Counted from the stretch's first letter, positions 24,201 to 33,284 are shown. The stretch: 64,000 nt of DNA from Pseudomonas triticicola (GCF_019145375.1 NZ_JAHSTX010000002.1:751308-815307); one strand, 5' to 3'. Notes: generated by a model not told the origin, from the letters alone. Numbers and translations are program-made.

Positions 24201-26256
24201 TGACGCGCCTGACCGTGTCGACCAGCAGCGGCGGTGGCGGGTTGTTGTCGCTGTGCATGCGGCGCAGTTCATCGTGGCTGGTGCCGCTGCTGCGCCGGAT
24301 GTCTTCCAGTTGCGCAGGGGTAAAGCGCTCGACGCTGTGGCCCAGGCGAGGCATCAGCCGGGCGTCCGGCCAGTCGCCCGGCGATTCTGCTTCATGCACC
24401 CAGGCGCCGTGACCGTTGTGTTCGATCCGTGGCTGGTAGGCATTTTCTCGATTCGGATGTTTGATCCGGTGGGTTTTGCTGGTGGCATCGGTCGAGGCTT
24501 TTTCCACCACATAGAGCTTGCCTTCCAGCGGCAGGACGCTTCCGCTGGCATGGGGATGCAGGCCGTGACGATCGGGCTTCGATTGCGCTGCCAGGCTCAG
24601 CTCGTCACGTGCATAAGGGCCGAGGTCGCGATGCCACAGGCTCGGTTTGCCGTCGGGCAATTTGACCTGTTGCATGGCATCGACCCGTGGTGAGAGTTTT
24701 ATCCGCAACGTTTCGCCAATCTGCGCGCCGGCGCCGAACGCCGCCAGTTGAATGACATCGGTCACCACACTGATCACGTGTCCGGCAGCTTCCTCCCAGA
24801 CGCCTTCGGCCAGATCAACGATGCCTTCAATCACATCGCTGGTCAGTTGATAGGCGGTATAGGCCATCATCACCTCGCCGAGACCAGGCACAAAGGGCGT
24901 GGCAATCAGCAGGGCGACGTTGAAGATGTCCGAGACGATCCGCTTGAAGTTGTCCCACCACGCCCAGCGTGCGTTGCTGTCGGCATCGGCGGTAGAGACA
25001 GCGATTTGCCGCGCATCGTTGATGATCTTGTTGAGTTTCTGCTGGTAGACATGTCGCCAGTAATCGCCCTGCAACGGCAAGCGCGTGAATTGCAGCCTGG
25101 GCTTTTCCACCGGGTCCTTGCGCCACACCGGGCGCTGGTCGGTGCTCTGCTCGCGCACGTGATGGCGGACGACGAACAACCGCTGTTCGAGTTCGGCAAA
25201 GAAATGCCCACGTTGCTGCTGATCGACGAACTGGCTGAAGAATTGCCGGTACGTCTGCCCGGTCGAGGCGCTCAGACGGTCCTCGCGCAACTGCCGAGTC
25301 AGCTCTTCACGAAACGCCGCCAGCGACTCGTACTCCTTGAGTGGATGATCCGGGTCGTGCGGCACGTAGACGATCAGGCGGCGAACGCCACGACTGTCGG
25401 GGTGGCCATGCATCAGCAACAGAATGCCGGTCAGGCGGGTGCCGAGCATGGACAGGTCATTGCAGCGAATCGAACGATTGTTGAGCCGCAAGCGCGGGTT
25501 TTCCTCTGTGCTGAAGCTGAGCACCATCCTGAAGGTGTCGTACTGGATCTCTGCCTTGAGCAAGGCGATGAGCGCCGCGACGGCGAGGGCATCTTTGAGG
25601 CTGGCGCTGACCTTGTATTGCAAAAGGCTCTCGGCCAGCGCTTCGCCGGGCAGCAAGTAGCCCTGCAAGTGCCTGGCGTATTGCCCGCCCAGGTCGAGGT
25701 CGCGGCACAGTGTCTGGAACTGGCTGATGGGCATTTGGTTTTTGAGCGGCAAGACGTCGAAGTGTCCGCGCGCATCAGGCTGGCTGATGTAATCCGAACC
25801 TGCACCGACCGTCTCGTTGGCGGCAAAGTTGTGCAGAGCGGCATCGAGCAGCGAGACCGTACGGGTCGTCGAACCGTCGATCACGTCGATTGCATACCAG
25901 GGACTGCTGGCGGGAATGTACAGGCGCAGCCAGGTCTTCCTGACGTCCGGCTCGATACCATGGCATTGCTTGATCCTAGCTTTGAGCAGCGGCTCGGCGA
26001 AGGCGTACAGGTCGGTCCTGGCCAGCAGATGATCGACCTTGTTCTGCGATTCCCAAGCCTTGAGGTTGGCGGCGGCGAGTCGGCTGGCAAACGTACCGGG
26101 CGCGCTGTACCAGGTTTCCCGCTTCAGTGGCGTGGCGGCGAGGGCCAGGCTGCGGCTGAGAGTCGCCGCTTTGAACGGCGCGCTGACAGCCGATTCGATG
26201 AACGCGTAATGCCGGCCTTTGTCGGCGGCTTCGGCAGGCTGAGGGGAGTCAGACAT
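21265..26256 (-). CDS. LRR protein with NEL-type E3 ubiquitin ligase domain
   Basis: 1663 residues. The N-terminal about 1100 residues resemble the large toxin-like (dermonecrotic/DUF6543-type) region of Pseudomonas proteins, with a hydrophobic Gly/Ala-rich stretch near 440-520 that could insert in membranes. Leucine-rich repeats at about 1178-1315 include L-Q-T-L-D-L-S-H-N and L-Q-S-L-N-L-N-G-N-N-L. The C-terminal part matches the NEL fold of IpaH/SspH ligases: Cys1459 in D-C-P-D-L-G-P-Q-L-F fits the catalytic C-x-D motif. NEL enzymes ubiquitinate host proteins after type III delivery. No secretion system, chaperone or signal peptide is nearby. The ATG at 26254-26256 follows AAGGATG; a TTG two codons earlier is ignored. 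Confidence 0.88.
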   Translation of the reverse strand: MSDSPQPAEAADKGRHYAFIESAVSAPFKAATLSRSLALAATPLKRETWYSAPGTFASRLAAANLKAWESQNKVDHLLARTDLYAFAEPLLKARIKQCHGIEPDVRKTWLRLYIPASSPWYAIDVIDGSTTRTVSLLDAALHNFAANETVGAGSDYISQPDARGHFDVLPLKNQMPISQFQTLCRDLDLGGQYARHLQGYLLPGEALAESLLQYKVSASLKDALAVAALIALLKAEIQYDTFRMVLSFSTEENPRLRLNNRSIRCNDLSMLGTRLTGILLLMHGHPDSRGVRRLIVYVPHDPDHPLKEYESLAAFREELTRQLREDRLSASTGQTYRQFFSQFVDQQQRGHFFAELEQRLFVVRHHVREQSTDQRPVWRKDPVEKPRLQFTRLPLQGDYWRHVYQQKLNKIINDARQIAVSTADADSNARWAWWDNFKRIVSDIFNVALLIATPFVPGLGEVMMAYTAYQLTSDVIEGIVDLAEGVWEEAAGHVISVVTDVIQLAAFGAGAQIGETLRIKLSPRVDAMQQVKLPDGKPSLWHRDLGPYARDELSLAAQSKPDRHGLHPHASGSVLPLEGKLYVVEKASTDATSKTHRIKHPNRENAYQPRIEHNGHGAWVHEAESPGDWPDARLMPRLGHSVERFTPAQLEDIRRSSGTSHDELRRMHSDNNPPPPLLVDTVRRVSAYEDVIEAGRNLRSGKPIDADAVWLEPMLTSLPGWPPRRALEVFARQDLTGYSHKYGNPLASAADTLRISQADLNAGNLPERVAGFLRDDEFNHLLGPMVTAEQRVEVLRSQLADALKEQRSSVARHLYQAGQRSGDTDIAVIRESFPDLPLPLAETVLSQARAAERQRISEEQHLPLRLKNQARELDFEASASRAYDGFYRDDLMTEQTERLALNTMKIHTDTFADLRIEVFDGSPHGPLRCSVGPQDASTVRQLLRRGEGRYEVRDAKGQVLHDSTDFHEAILRAVPLETLASTGYQRGQGRALKLWIMEQCAPPAERRIALAEPPIRAVAPRETEILLRGWPWTAKTPEQRLRQLYPKLNDREMASFLMTLEKKGNSERAIADLEREREMLDNALDSWRSSYTPVIEENGEMVALPTDFVREGGGYIEQQLRKCFKRDNERPGASNPHPEQGYTLDLSSELPLSNLETWWRDLQRRPGMQQYFDRITGLNIANIALSTTPDSLLASFPNLRQLSAQRCGFKEMPAALGKMPQLQTLDLSHNSIELTYDSRTRLSNLTRLQSLNLNGNNLRVPPDIGRMEQLVELNLVNTRIRDWPTGWLEVDGQIRQRPKGFYLDMRDNPLDTLPRVEPGSDQARLLARARISVAKFDSDQLRRLGEYRQSVGLSVVPGYSYAAADELDYWKLMPANADPLPPSSAFSRYREQSWHDLMAEPDSAGFFSVIRKQRESADYGTDSGRRNLTARVWDMIDAAALDENLRKKLFEQNVAAQDCPDLGPQLFNSLGLKVLVSKAYNETTTAAQLEDRLVRLARSAARLDRVSDEAAMEVSRQQQQHLIDPRLPAPDEIQIHRAFEAGLGERLELPWHAQGMPVQPRAGVTEEMLNAAYQRIIQREQGDGLVNGMIDLYTDPFWADYLRDTYPDRYQENLRLFEEQSRQLDSQVFSSTREYRKLAEKISYERNELSRALSREALERAGL

Positions 26257-26442
26257 GGCCAATCATCCTTGATTGTTTGAGGGATGATCAGCGTACCGGC
26301 GGCAGGGCAAAACAAAAGTTCAAAGATCGGGAGCCAAACGGGTGATCGCCTCAGCGATGCGACAAGAATTCGAATCGGAACAATGCACGAATACCACCTT
26401 TCCCGCCGATACCCTTCGGCGCAACGTGCATGCCACGTTCGG

Positions 26443-29400
26443 TCAGTGCAGCGCCGATGCCACCACGGGCGCCTGTGGCGGTTGGCACTGCGAGTCGCTG
26501 CCTGGTTGCAGGTACGGCGTGAGAATCGGTGCCATGCCCTTGAGCACTTGCGTGGGCAGGGCCGAGGTGAACTTGAAGTTCTCTGCCGAGCGCCCCGGGA
26601 CGAACGCGGTAAGCGTGCCGAAATGGTGATCGCCGATGTAGAACACGAAAGTCGCCGTGCGGTTGATCGACTTCGAACTGATGATCCGCCCGCCGGAGCC
26701 GATCGCCGCAATGCGGTTGTCGCCGGTGCCGGTTTTGCCGCCCATGGCCAGCGGCGTGCCGTCGGGCAATTTGAAACTGCCCGACAACCGTTTGGCGGTA
26801 CCGGCATCGACCACTTGCGACAGCGCCTCGCGCATGGCTCTGGCCACTTCCACCGGCATCACCCGTTTGCCCACGTGCGGGTCGTTGACCAGTCTGGTTT
26901 CGTAGGGCGTATCGGCGGCGAAATGCAGGCTGTCGATGCGCAGCGTCGGCATGCGTACGCCGTCGTTGAGGATGGTGCCGATCAGCTCGGCGAGCGCGGC
27001 GGGACGATCGCCTGAACTGCCGATGGCGGTGGCCAGTGACGGCACCAGGTGATCGAACGGGTAGCCGACTTTCTGCCAGCGCTGATGAATGTCGAGGAAC
27101 GCTTCGATCTCGAGCATGGTGCGAATGCGGCTGTCGCGCGCGCCCTTGTGCCGGCTCTTGAACAGCCAGCTGTAGACTTCCTGGCGCTCGAAATGACTGG
27201 CTTTGACGATCTCGCTGAAGGTCGCTTCCGGGTGATGCAGCAGATAACCCATCATCCACAGATCCAGCGGATGTACCTTGGCGATGAAACCCTGGTCGGG
27301 CAAATCGTAACTGCCGGGGCCATAGGAATCGTAAAGGCGGATCAGACGCTCGTCGGTGAGTTTTTCGTTGAGCTTGGTGCCCTTGAGGTGCGAGCGTACG
27401 AACCGGTTGAAATCTTCCTGACTGGCCTCCGGCAGCAGATAGCGATGCACCGCCGCCATGCGGATCGGCGTCGGGCGCATGCTGTCGAGGAAAGTTTCCA
27501 GGCGCGCCTGGGTGTCCTTGTTCTTGTACTTCTTCCAGAACTTGAGCAGGAACGAGGTGCCTTCGCGGTCGGCGAAACTGGCCAGGTATTCCTGACGGCG
27601 CGGGTCGCGGTCATCCTTGAGCAATTCGCCGTTGGGGCCTGAGTAGGTGGTGTAACGGACGATGTCGCGCATCAGCCGGATGAACGGCAGGTTGATCGAC
27701 TCGCGCAGCGAATCGCGCAGGGTCGGCAGGCGACCGTTGTCCTCTTTGCGGAAGTTATGAAAGGTGTGCAGCCCACCGCCGGTAAAAAACGCCTCGCCGG
27801 GGCTCGCCGAATATTTGCGATCCAGCGCGGCGCCGAGCAGCTTCGACAGGTCGTGATCCTTGTTCTGGATCAGGTAGTCGATGACCCAGCGGCTGAGGCG
27901 GTCCTGATCGGGCACTTCGACTTTTTTCAATTCCGGCCCGCTCATCGCGCCGTACTTGTCGTGCAGCTCGGCGACGATTTGCAAGTAGGTGGTCAGCACA
28001 CGCATTTTCGCCGTCGAGCCGAGTTCGAGCTTGCTGCCTTCGTTGATGTCGAACGGCTGATCGGTGCTGTCGGTCTGCACGCGTACGCGCGAGCCGTCCG
28101 GGGTCAGTTCGAACAGGGTGAAGCTGTAGCGTACTTGCGTGGTGCTGGTCGGCGTCAGCAAGCGTTCGCCGAGCAGGCCGATTTCCGCAGCGTAGGCTGG
28201 GTCGGCAAGTTTTTTCAGATAAGCCGTGGCCTGCGTTTGCAGATCGCCCTGCAGGGTGCTGGTGGCTGACAGGTCGAGACGATCGAGGTCGTAAAGCGGC
28301 CGGTTGAGCATGCTCGCCAGACGACTGCGGGCGACGCTGATGCCTTTGTTGGTTTCGATCGGCTGCATGGTCGGCTGGGTCTGCCAGTCACGGTACGAGA
28401 CGGTGCTTGCGAGCGCAGCGTCGGCCAGAGCGCTGTCGATCACGCCGTTCTGCTTGAGCAGGCGCAGGTGGCTGTCGGTGAGGCTGGCCAGTTCGTCGCG
28501 GCCCTTGGTCAGGTAATGCGAAGGACGGCGCTGGGCGATCATCAGCGAGAGCATTTCACGCAAGGCCAGGCCTTTGGCGGCCATGGTCTGCGGGTCGGTC
28601 GCCGGGCTGTTCAGTTGCTCGTTGGCCTTGTTGAAATCGCTGCCGTACCAGACTCGCAAACCTTCGGCCATGCCGTGCACTTCACCGTGGCCGGGCACCG
28701 CCGAGAGCGGCACGCTGTTGAGGTAGTCGCGCACGATGTTCTGCCGCGAACCGAGGGTCTCTGGGCCATCCTGATAGGCGCGCACGCTGGCGGAAATCAT
28801 CTGGCGGATCTTCTCCGCGCCCGATACGGTGAGGCCGTCGGGCGAGTGGCGATACTTCTCCAGTTGCGTTGCCAGGGTACTGCCGCCGGCCGATTGCCCG
28901 GGCAGGCGCAGCAGTTTCGCCACTTGCGACCACGCGGCCATGCCGAAGCGCGGCCAGTCCACCGCCGGGTTGGCCAGCGGCTGTTTCGGGTCGAGGAGAA
29001 AGCGGTTTTCGATGAACAGCAGGCTGCTGACCACCACCGGCGGAATCGCCGCGAAGTCGGCATACAGTTGCTGCGGATAGTTGTATCGATATAGCGGCGC
29101 GCCTCGGCAATCGGTGATCGACAGCCCGGCCTGGATCTTTTCCGAATACGGCACGAACAGGCCTTTGTCGGTGTAACCGAGCAGGGCGGGGGAGAAGCGC
29201 GTCTGCTCGGTGATCACATAGTTGCGCTTGAGCAGGCGCGGCAGGAATTCGTCCAGGGAGCTGTAACCCAGGCGCAAATCGAACGGCCCGTTGCCCGGAT
29301 AACGAATCGCTTCGCTGGGGCCGGGTTCAAGCTTGTAGGTCAGCGAAGCGGCGTACTGGCTCAGCTCCCGCGCCTGAAAGCGCGAGGTGCGCATTTCCTT

Positions 29401-29577
29401 GGACGCGGCGAGTCCCACCACTACCGCGATGATCAGAAACAGCAACCAGAAAGCCTTCCACCCGTGCCGCTGGCGACGGGGTTTTTCAGGGACAGGCGCT
29501 TCATTCACACGTTCAGTCTGAACCACGGTTTTACTCGAATCGGTTTGCCACAAAGCGCCCATAGTCGACTGATCCAT
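26443..29577 (-). CDS. Class A penicillin-binding protein (transglycosylase/transpeptidase), long form
   Basis: Peptidoglycan synthase of 1044 residues, longer than typical PBP1A/1B. A single membrane segment spans 42-57. The glycosyltransferase 51 domain has E-N-R-F (190-193) and G-G-S-T-L-A-T-Q (231-238). The transpeptidase domain has the S-x-x-K motif S-T-A-K (521-524), the S-x-N motif S-I-N (627-629) and K-T-G (948-950). About 320 residues separate S-x-N from K-T-G, much more than usual, which points to an inserted subdomain at about 650-850. The C-terminus is Gln/Pro-rich. The gene stands alone between the NEL gene and the REP array. Gene-specific name uncertain. Confidence 0.88.
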   Translation of the reverse strand: MDQSTMGALWQTDSSKTVVQTERVNEAPVPEKPRRQRHGWKAFWLLFLIIAVVVGLAASKEMRTSRFQARELSQYAASLTYKLEPGPSEAIRYPGNGPFDLRLGYSSLDEFLPRLLKRNYVITEQTRFSPALLGYTDKGLFVPYSEKIQAGLSITDCRGAPLYRYNYPQQLYADFAAIPPVVVSSLLFIENRFLLDPKQPLANPAVDWPRFGMAAWSQVAKLLRLPGQSAGGSTLATQLEKYRHSPDGLTVSGAEKIRQMISASVRAYQDGPETLGSRQNIVRDYLNSVPLSAVPGHGEVHGMAEGLRVWYGSDFNKANEQLNSPATDPQTMAAKGLALREMLSLMIAQRRPSHYLTKGRDELASLTDSHLRLLKQNGVIDSALADAALASTVSYRDWQTQPTMQPIETNKGISVARSRLASMLNRPLYDLDRLDLSATSTLQGDLQTQATAYLKKLADPAYAAEIGLLGERLLTPTSTTQVRYSFTLFELTPDGSRVRVQTDSTDQPFDINEGSKLELGSTAKMRVLTTYLQIVAELHDKYGAMSGPELKKVEVPDQDRLSRWVIDYLIQNKDHDLSKLLGAALDRKYSASPGEAFFTGGGLHTFHNFRKEDNGRLPTLRDSLRESINLPFIRLMRDIVRYTTYSGPNGELLKDDRDPRRQEYLASFADREGTSFLLKFWKKYKNKDTQARLETFLDSMRPTPIRMAAVHRYLLPEASQEDFNRFVRSHLKGTKLNEKLTDERLIRLYDSYGPGSYDLPDQGFIAKVHPLDLWMMGYLLHHPEATFSEIVKASHFERQEVYSWLFKSRHKGARDSRIRTMLEIEAFLDIHQRWQKVGYPFDHLVPSLATAIGSSGDRPAALAELIGTILNDGVRMPTLRIDSLHFAADTPYETRLVNDPHVGKRVMPVEVARAMREALSQVVDAGTAKRLSGSFKLPDGTPLAMGGKTGTGDNRIAAIGSGGRIISSKSINRTATFVFYIGDHHFGTLTAFVPGRSAENFKFTSALPTQVLKGMAPILTPYLQPGSDSQCQPPQAPVVASALH

Positions 29578-29684
29578 TCACGCAGATTGATCGGACTTGT
29601 CTGAAGCTTAGACGGTGCTTGGAGCCGGTGAAAAAAATGTGAAGAGCGGACGCGGCGCTTTGTCTGAATAAAACTGGAACACAC

Positions 29685-30825
29685 CCTGTGGCGAGGGGAT
29701 TCATCCCCGTTGGGCTGCAAAGCAGCCCCAAAACCTGCCAGGACGGTTTCTACAGGCACACCGAGTGTGAGGAAGTTGCGACTGCTGCGCAGCCGAGCGG
29801 GGATAAATCCCCTCGCCACAGGGATGCTGTTCATATCCCGGGATGTTGTCTGTGTGAGGAAAGGATTCAGATGGCTAGCAGATCTATCTGCCATGCAGGG
29901 ACTCCCTGTGGCGAGGGGATTCATCCCCGTTGGGCAGCGAAGCGGCCCCAAAACCTGCCAGCACGGTTTCTACAGGCACACCGAGTGTGAGGAAGTTGCG
30001 ACTGCTGCGCAGCCGAGCGGGGATAAATCCCCTCACCACAAGGATGCTGTTCATATCCCGGGATGTTGTCTGTGTGAGGAAAGGATTCAGATGGCTAGCA
30101 GATCTATCAGTCTTGCAGGGACTCCCTGTGGTGAGGGGATTCATCCCCGTTGGGCTGCGAAGCAGCCCCAAAACCTGCCAACACGGTTTACGCAGGCATA
30201 CCGCATATCGGCAAATGGCGACTGCTGCGCAGCCGAGCGGGGATAAATCCCCTCACCACAAAGATACTGTTCACAACCCCATGATGTGTCTGTGTGAGCA
30301 ATGGACTCCCTGTGGCTAGCAGATTTATCAGTCTTGCAGGGACTCCCTGTGGCGAGGGGATTCATCCCCGTTGGGCAGCGAAGCGGCCCCAAAACCTGCC
30401 AGCACGGTTTATGCAGGCCCACCGCGTGTCAGCAAGTTGCGACTGCTGCGCAGTCGAGCGGGGATAAATCCCCTCGCCACAAGGATGCTGTGCACATCCC
30501 GGGAAGTTGTCTGTGCGAGGAAAGGGCTCCCTGTGGCTGGCAGATTTATCAGTCATGCAGGGATTCCCTGTGGTGAGGGGATTTATCCCCGTTGGGCTGC
30601 GAAGCAGCCCCAAAACCTGCCAACACGGTTTATGCAGGCCCACCGCGTGTCAGCAAGTTGCGACTGCTTCGCAGCCGAGCGGGGACTTCCTGTGGCGAGG
30701 GGATTCATCCCCGTTGGGCTGCGAAGCGGCCCCAAAACCTGCCAGCACAGTTTCTACAGGCACACCGAGTGTGAGGAAATTGCGACTGCTGCGCAGCCGA
30801 GCGGGGATATCCCCTCACCACAATA
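29685..30825. repeat. Tandem array of REP family B doublets (about 5.5 units)
   Basis: Unit starts (CTGTGGCGAGGGG or CTGTGGTGAGGGG) fall at 29686, 29906, 30126, 30347, 30568 and 30690. The first four intervals are 220-221 bases and the last is 122, a shortened unit. Each unit has a forward REP (with GGGGATTCATCCCC and GCTGCGAAGCAGCCCC palindromes), a spacer of about 55 bases, an inverted REP (GGGGATAAATCCCC then CTCGCCACA or CTCACCACA), and a second spacer of about 85 bases. Spacers are also nearly identical between units, so the array grew by duplication of the whole unit. It ends 28 bases from the RAYT stop codon. Confidence 0.93.
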
Positions 30826-30853
30826 AATACACCTTTCCATAGAGCTGTCGCGC

Positions 30854-31312
30854 TCAGAGCCACCAGGCATCCCAAAGCGGGTAGTCACCGAGGTTATCGA
30901 CCAGCCCGGCTCGCAAGGGATTATTGATGATATAGCGGGCGATGGGCTCCAGGTCCTCGCCGTCACGGATCGCACGGTCGTGGTAGCCGGTTTGCCACAG
31001 CGATCCGTGACGTCCGGTTTTTCTGTTAACCGCATGCGTACAGCGAGCCTTTACACCGCCAATGACTTCGCCAAGTGAGCCGCGTTGTAATTGCATCAGC
31101 CAATGAAAGTGGTCAGGCATGACAACCCAGGCGATGGATTGCGCGACTCCTTGCTCATGAACCCGGCGTAGTTCTGCAACCAGTAATCGGCCGGTCTGCC
31201 AATCAGAAAATACGGGCTGGCGTTCGTGGATGACAGAGGTGATGAAATAGGCACGACCGTTTTCCGAGAAACGACCTTGGCGCAAACGGTGGGAATTGGG
31301 ACGGACTGGCAT
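30854..31312 (-). CDS. REP-associated tyrosine transposase (RAYT)
   Basis: 152-residue Y1 HUH nuclease related to IS200/IS605 TnpA. The His-hydrophobic-His motif is H-F-H at 68-70 inside V-M-P-D-H-F-H-W-L, and the catalytic Tyr127 lies in A-R-Y-I-I-N-N-P-L-R-A-G-L-V, both diagnostic. RAYTs are single-copy chromosomal genes that recognise REP hairpins with a GTGG/GTAG head and are thought to spread or maintain REPINs. Here the gene is directly beside the family B array, whose heads read GTGG, so family B is its likely substrate. All catalytic residues are present and the gene looks intact. It lacks IS-type ends of its own. Confidence 0.93.
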   Translation of the reverse strand: MPVRPNSHRLRQGRFSENGRAYFITSVIHERQPVFSDWQTGRLLVAELRRVHEQGVAQSIAWVVMPDHFHWLMQLQRGSLGEVIGGVKARCTHAVNRKTGRHGSLWQTGYHDRAIRDGEDLEPIARYIINNPLRAGLVDNLGDYPLWDAWWL

Positions 31313-31784
31313 GTGAGCTTCCTTGCATGTGCTCCTGGCTTTTTCAAAGGTTAGTGGTTGCCTGCCCCGGTCGGCGCCGCAAGTGTTGAGCGAAATTTCT
31401 GAATCCGTCGGGCGATTTATCCGTGATCAAGCGAGGCGAGACATCACACAGTGGATCAAATGCCCTAGGGCTGAAACATGACGCTGCACCATCGCTGTGC
31501 AATACTTCGCGGCTTTTTCAGTGGCGACTTTTCCTACGTAATGCAGGTAATGCCTCTCCGCAGAACCCACTATTGCCGAGAGTTGTCGCTGAATGTTGTG
31601 ACTTTTAGAGTGAAAAATCCTGCCCTGAGCTTTTTATACTGCACGCCCCGCTGATCTTTCAGGCCCGCCCTGCAAGACGCGTCAGCCCACGAAGCAGACG
31701 CGGTTTCCTGCCCAGCCAAGGCCTATCGGCCGACGCTTCGAAACCCGGTGGTCATATCCAATAACAAGACGAGGTTGTACCCCT
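31313..31784. other. Intergenic region upstream of the permease gene
   Basis: 470 bases with no supported gene. It includes the RAYT promoter region and, near 31635, a TATACT that could be a -10 element for the permease, without a good -35 at the right distance. The transcript would have a leader of about 140 bases. No riboswitch-like fold was recognised. Confidence 0.45.
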
Positions 31785-33206
31785 ATGCCAGTTGGCAATC
31801 CTCAGCCGCACGGCGACACCGCTTCGGGCGGTCCGCTCAAACGTGAACTCGGCGAACGGCATATCCGCCTGATGGCACTCGGTGCCTGTATCGGCGTCGG
31901 CCTGTTTCTCGGATCGGCCAAAGCCATCCAGATGGCCGGTCCGGCGATCATGCTTTCCTACATCCTTGGCGGTCTGGCGATCCTGGTGATCATGCGCGCC
32001 CTCGGCGAAATGGCCGTGCATAACCCGGTGGCCGGTTCGTTCAGCCGCTACGCGCAGGATTATCTCGGTCCGCTGGCAGGCTTTCTCACCGGTTGGAATT
32101 ACTGGTTTCTGTGGCTGGTGACCTGCGTCGCGGAAATCACCGCCGTGGCGGTGTACATGGGCATCTGGTTCCCGGATGTGCCGCGCTGGATCTGGGCCTT
32201 GGCGGCGTTGATCAGCATGGGCTCGATCAACCTGATCGCGGTGAAAGCCTTCGGCGAGTTCGAATTCTGGTTCGCCCTGATCAAGATCGTCACCATCATC
32301 GCCATGGTCATCGGCGGCGTCGGCATCATTGCCTTCGGTTTCGGCAATGACGGCGTGGCGCTGGGCATTTCCAACCTTTGGGCGCACGGCGGATTCATGC
32401 CCAACGGCGTGACCGGTGTGCTGATGTCGCTGCAGATGGTCATGTTCGCCTACCTCGGCGTGGAAATGATCGGCCTGACCGCCGGTGAAGCGAAGAATCC
32501 ACAGAAGACCATTCCTGACGCGATCGGCTCGGTGTTCTGGCGGATTCTGCTGTTCTACGTCGGCGCGCTGTTCGTGATTCTGTCGATCTACCCGTGGAAC
32601 GAAATCGGCACCCAGGGCAGCCCGTTCGTGATGACCTTCGAGCGGCTGGGCATCAAGACCGCCGCCGGTATCATCAACTTCGTGGTGATTACTGCGGCGC
32701 TGTCGTCGTGCAACGGCGGCATCTTCAGCACCGGGCGCATGCTCTACAGCCTGGCGCAGAACGGCCAGGCCCCGGCCGGTTTCGCCAAGACCTCGAACAA
32801 CGGCGTGCCACGCCGCGCGTTGTTGCTGTCGATTGCGGTGTTGCTGTTGGGTGTAGTGCTCAACTATCTGGTACCGGAAAAGGTTTTCGTCTGGGTCACC
32901 TCGATCGCCACCTTCGGTGCAATCTGGACCTGGGTGATGATCCTCCTCGCCCAGCTGAAATTCCGCAAAGGCCTGAGCGCCAGCGAACGTGCCGGCCTCA
33001 AGTACAAGATGTGGCTGTACCCGGTCAGCTCATACTTCGCCCTGGCGTTTCTGGTACTGGTGGTCGGCCTGATGGCGTACTTCCCGGATACCCGCGTGGC
33101 GCTGTATGTCGGGCCGGCGTTCCTGGTGTTGCTGACGGTGTTGTTTTACGTGTTCAAGTTGCAGCCGAATCAGGTTTCGCAAGACGCGGTGCGTTCGGTT
33201 TCGTAA
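31785..33206 (+). CDS. Amino acid permease, AAT family (ProY-like)
   Basis: Inner-membrane amino acid/proton symporter of the APC superfamily with 473 residues and about 12 hydrophobic segments. The opening L-K-R-E-L-G-E-R-H-I-R-L-M-A-L-G-A-C-I-G-V-G-L-F-L-G-S is the AAT-family start, with G-x-G-L-F as the substrate-binding bend of TM1. Later family motifs include E-M-A-V-H-N-P-V-A-G-S-F and G-E-A-K-N-P-Q-K-T-I-P. The closest resemblance is to ProY/histidine-type permeases, but the substrate cannot be set from sequence. It is followed by a bidirectional terminator. Confidence 0.88.
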   Translation: MPVGNPQPHGDTASGGPLKRELGERHIRLMALGACIGVGLFLGSAKAIQMAGPAIMLSYILGGLAILVIMRALGEMAVHNPVAGSFSRYAQDYLGPLAGFLTGWNYWFLWLVTCVAEITAVAVYMGIWFPDVPRWIWALAALISMGSINLIAVKAFGEFEFWFALIKIVTIIAMVIGGVGIIAFGFGNDGVALGISNLWAHGGFMPNGVTGVLMSLQMVMFAYLGVEMIGLTAGEAKNPQKTIPDAIGSVFWRILLFYVGALFVILSIYPWNEIGTQGSPFVMTFERLGIKTAAGIINFVVITAALSSCNGGIFSTGRMLYSLAQNGQAPAGFAKTSNNGVPRRALLLSIAVLLLGVVLNYLVPEKVFVWVTSIATFGAIWTWVMILLAQLKFRKGLSASERAGLKYKMWLYPVSSYFALAFLVLVVGLMAYFPDTRVALYVGPAFLVLLTVLFYVFKLQPNQVSQDAVRSVS

Positions 33207-33228
33207 GTTCAAACCGCTGAAAAAAAAC

Positions 33229-33257
33229 AAAGCCCCGCTCGCAAGATCGGGGCTTTT
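33229..33257. terminator. Bidirectional rho-independent terminator
   Basis: The stem AAAGCCCCG / CGGGGCTTT has a T run on the right and an A run on the left (A residues at 33220-33227). It serves the permease gene on the plus strand and the glutamate-synthase-like gene on the minus strand. Confidence 0.88.
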
Positions 33258-33284
33258 TTGGTTCGCGTGAGCTGATCGCCAGTC

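Noticed and set aside
26263..26442. The minus strand just past the PBP stop stays open in another frame (ending G-G-K-G-G-I-R-A-L-F-R-F-E-F-L-S-H-R)
   Set aside because: It would need a frameshift at the very end of the PBP gene. All PBP motifs are in the called frame, and no family supports the extension.
29685..30825. CRISPR array
   Set aside because: The units are about 220 bases, each with an inverted pair and conserved spacers, and no cas genes are near.
29710..30842. Repeated ORFs of 90-180 codons inside the array
   Set aside because: They are only translations of the REP repeats in several frames, without start signals or protein-like composition.
30854..31312. Insertion sequence IS200/IS605
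   Set aside because: The protein is RAYT-type and single, with REP elements and not IS ends beside it, and no TnpB.
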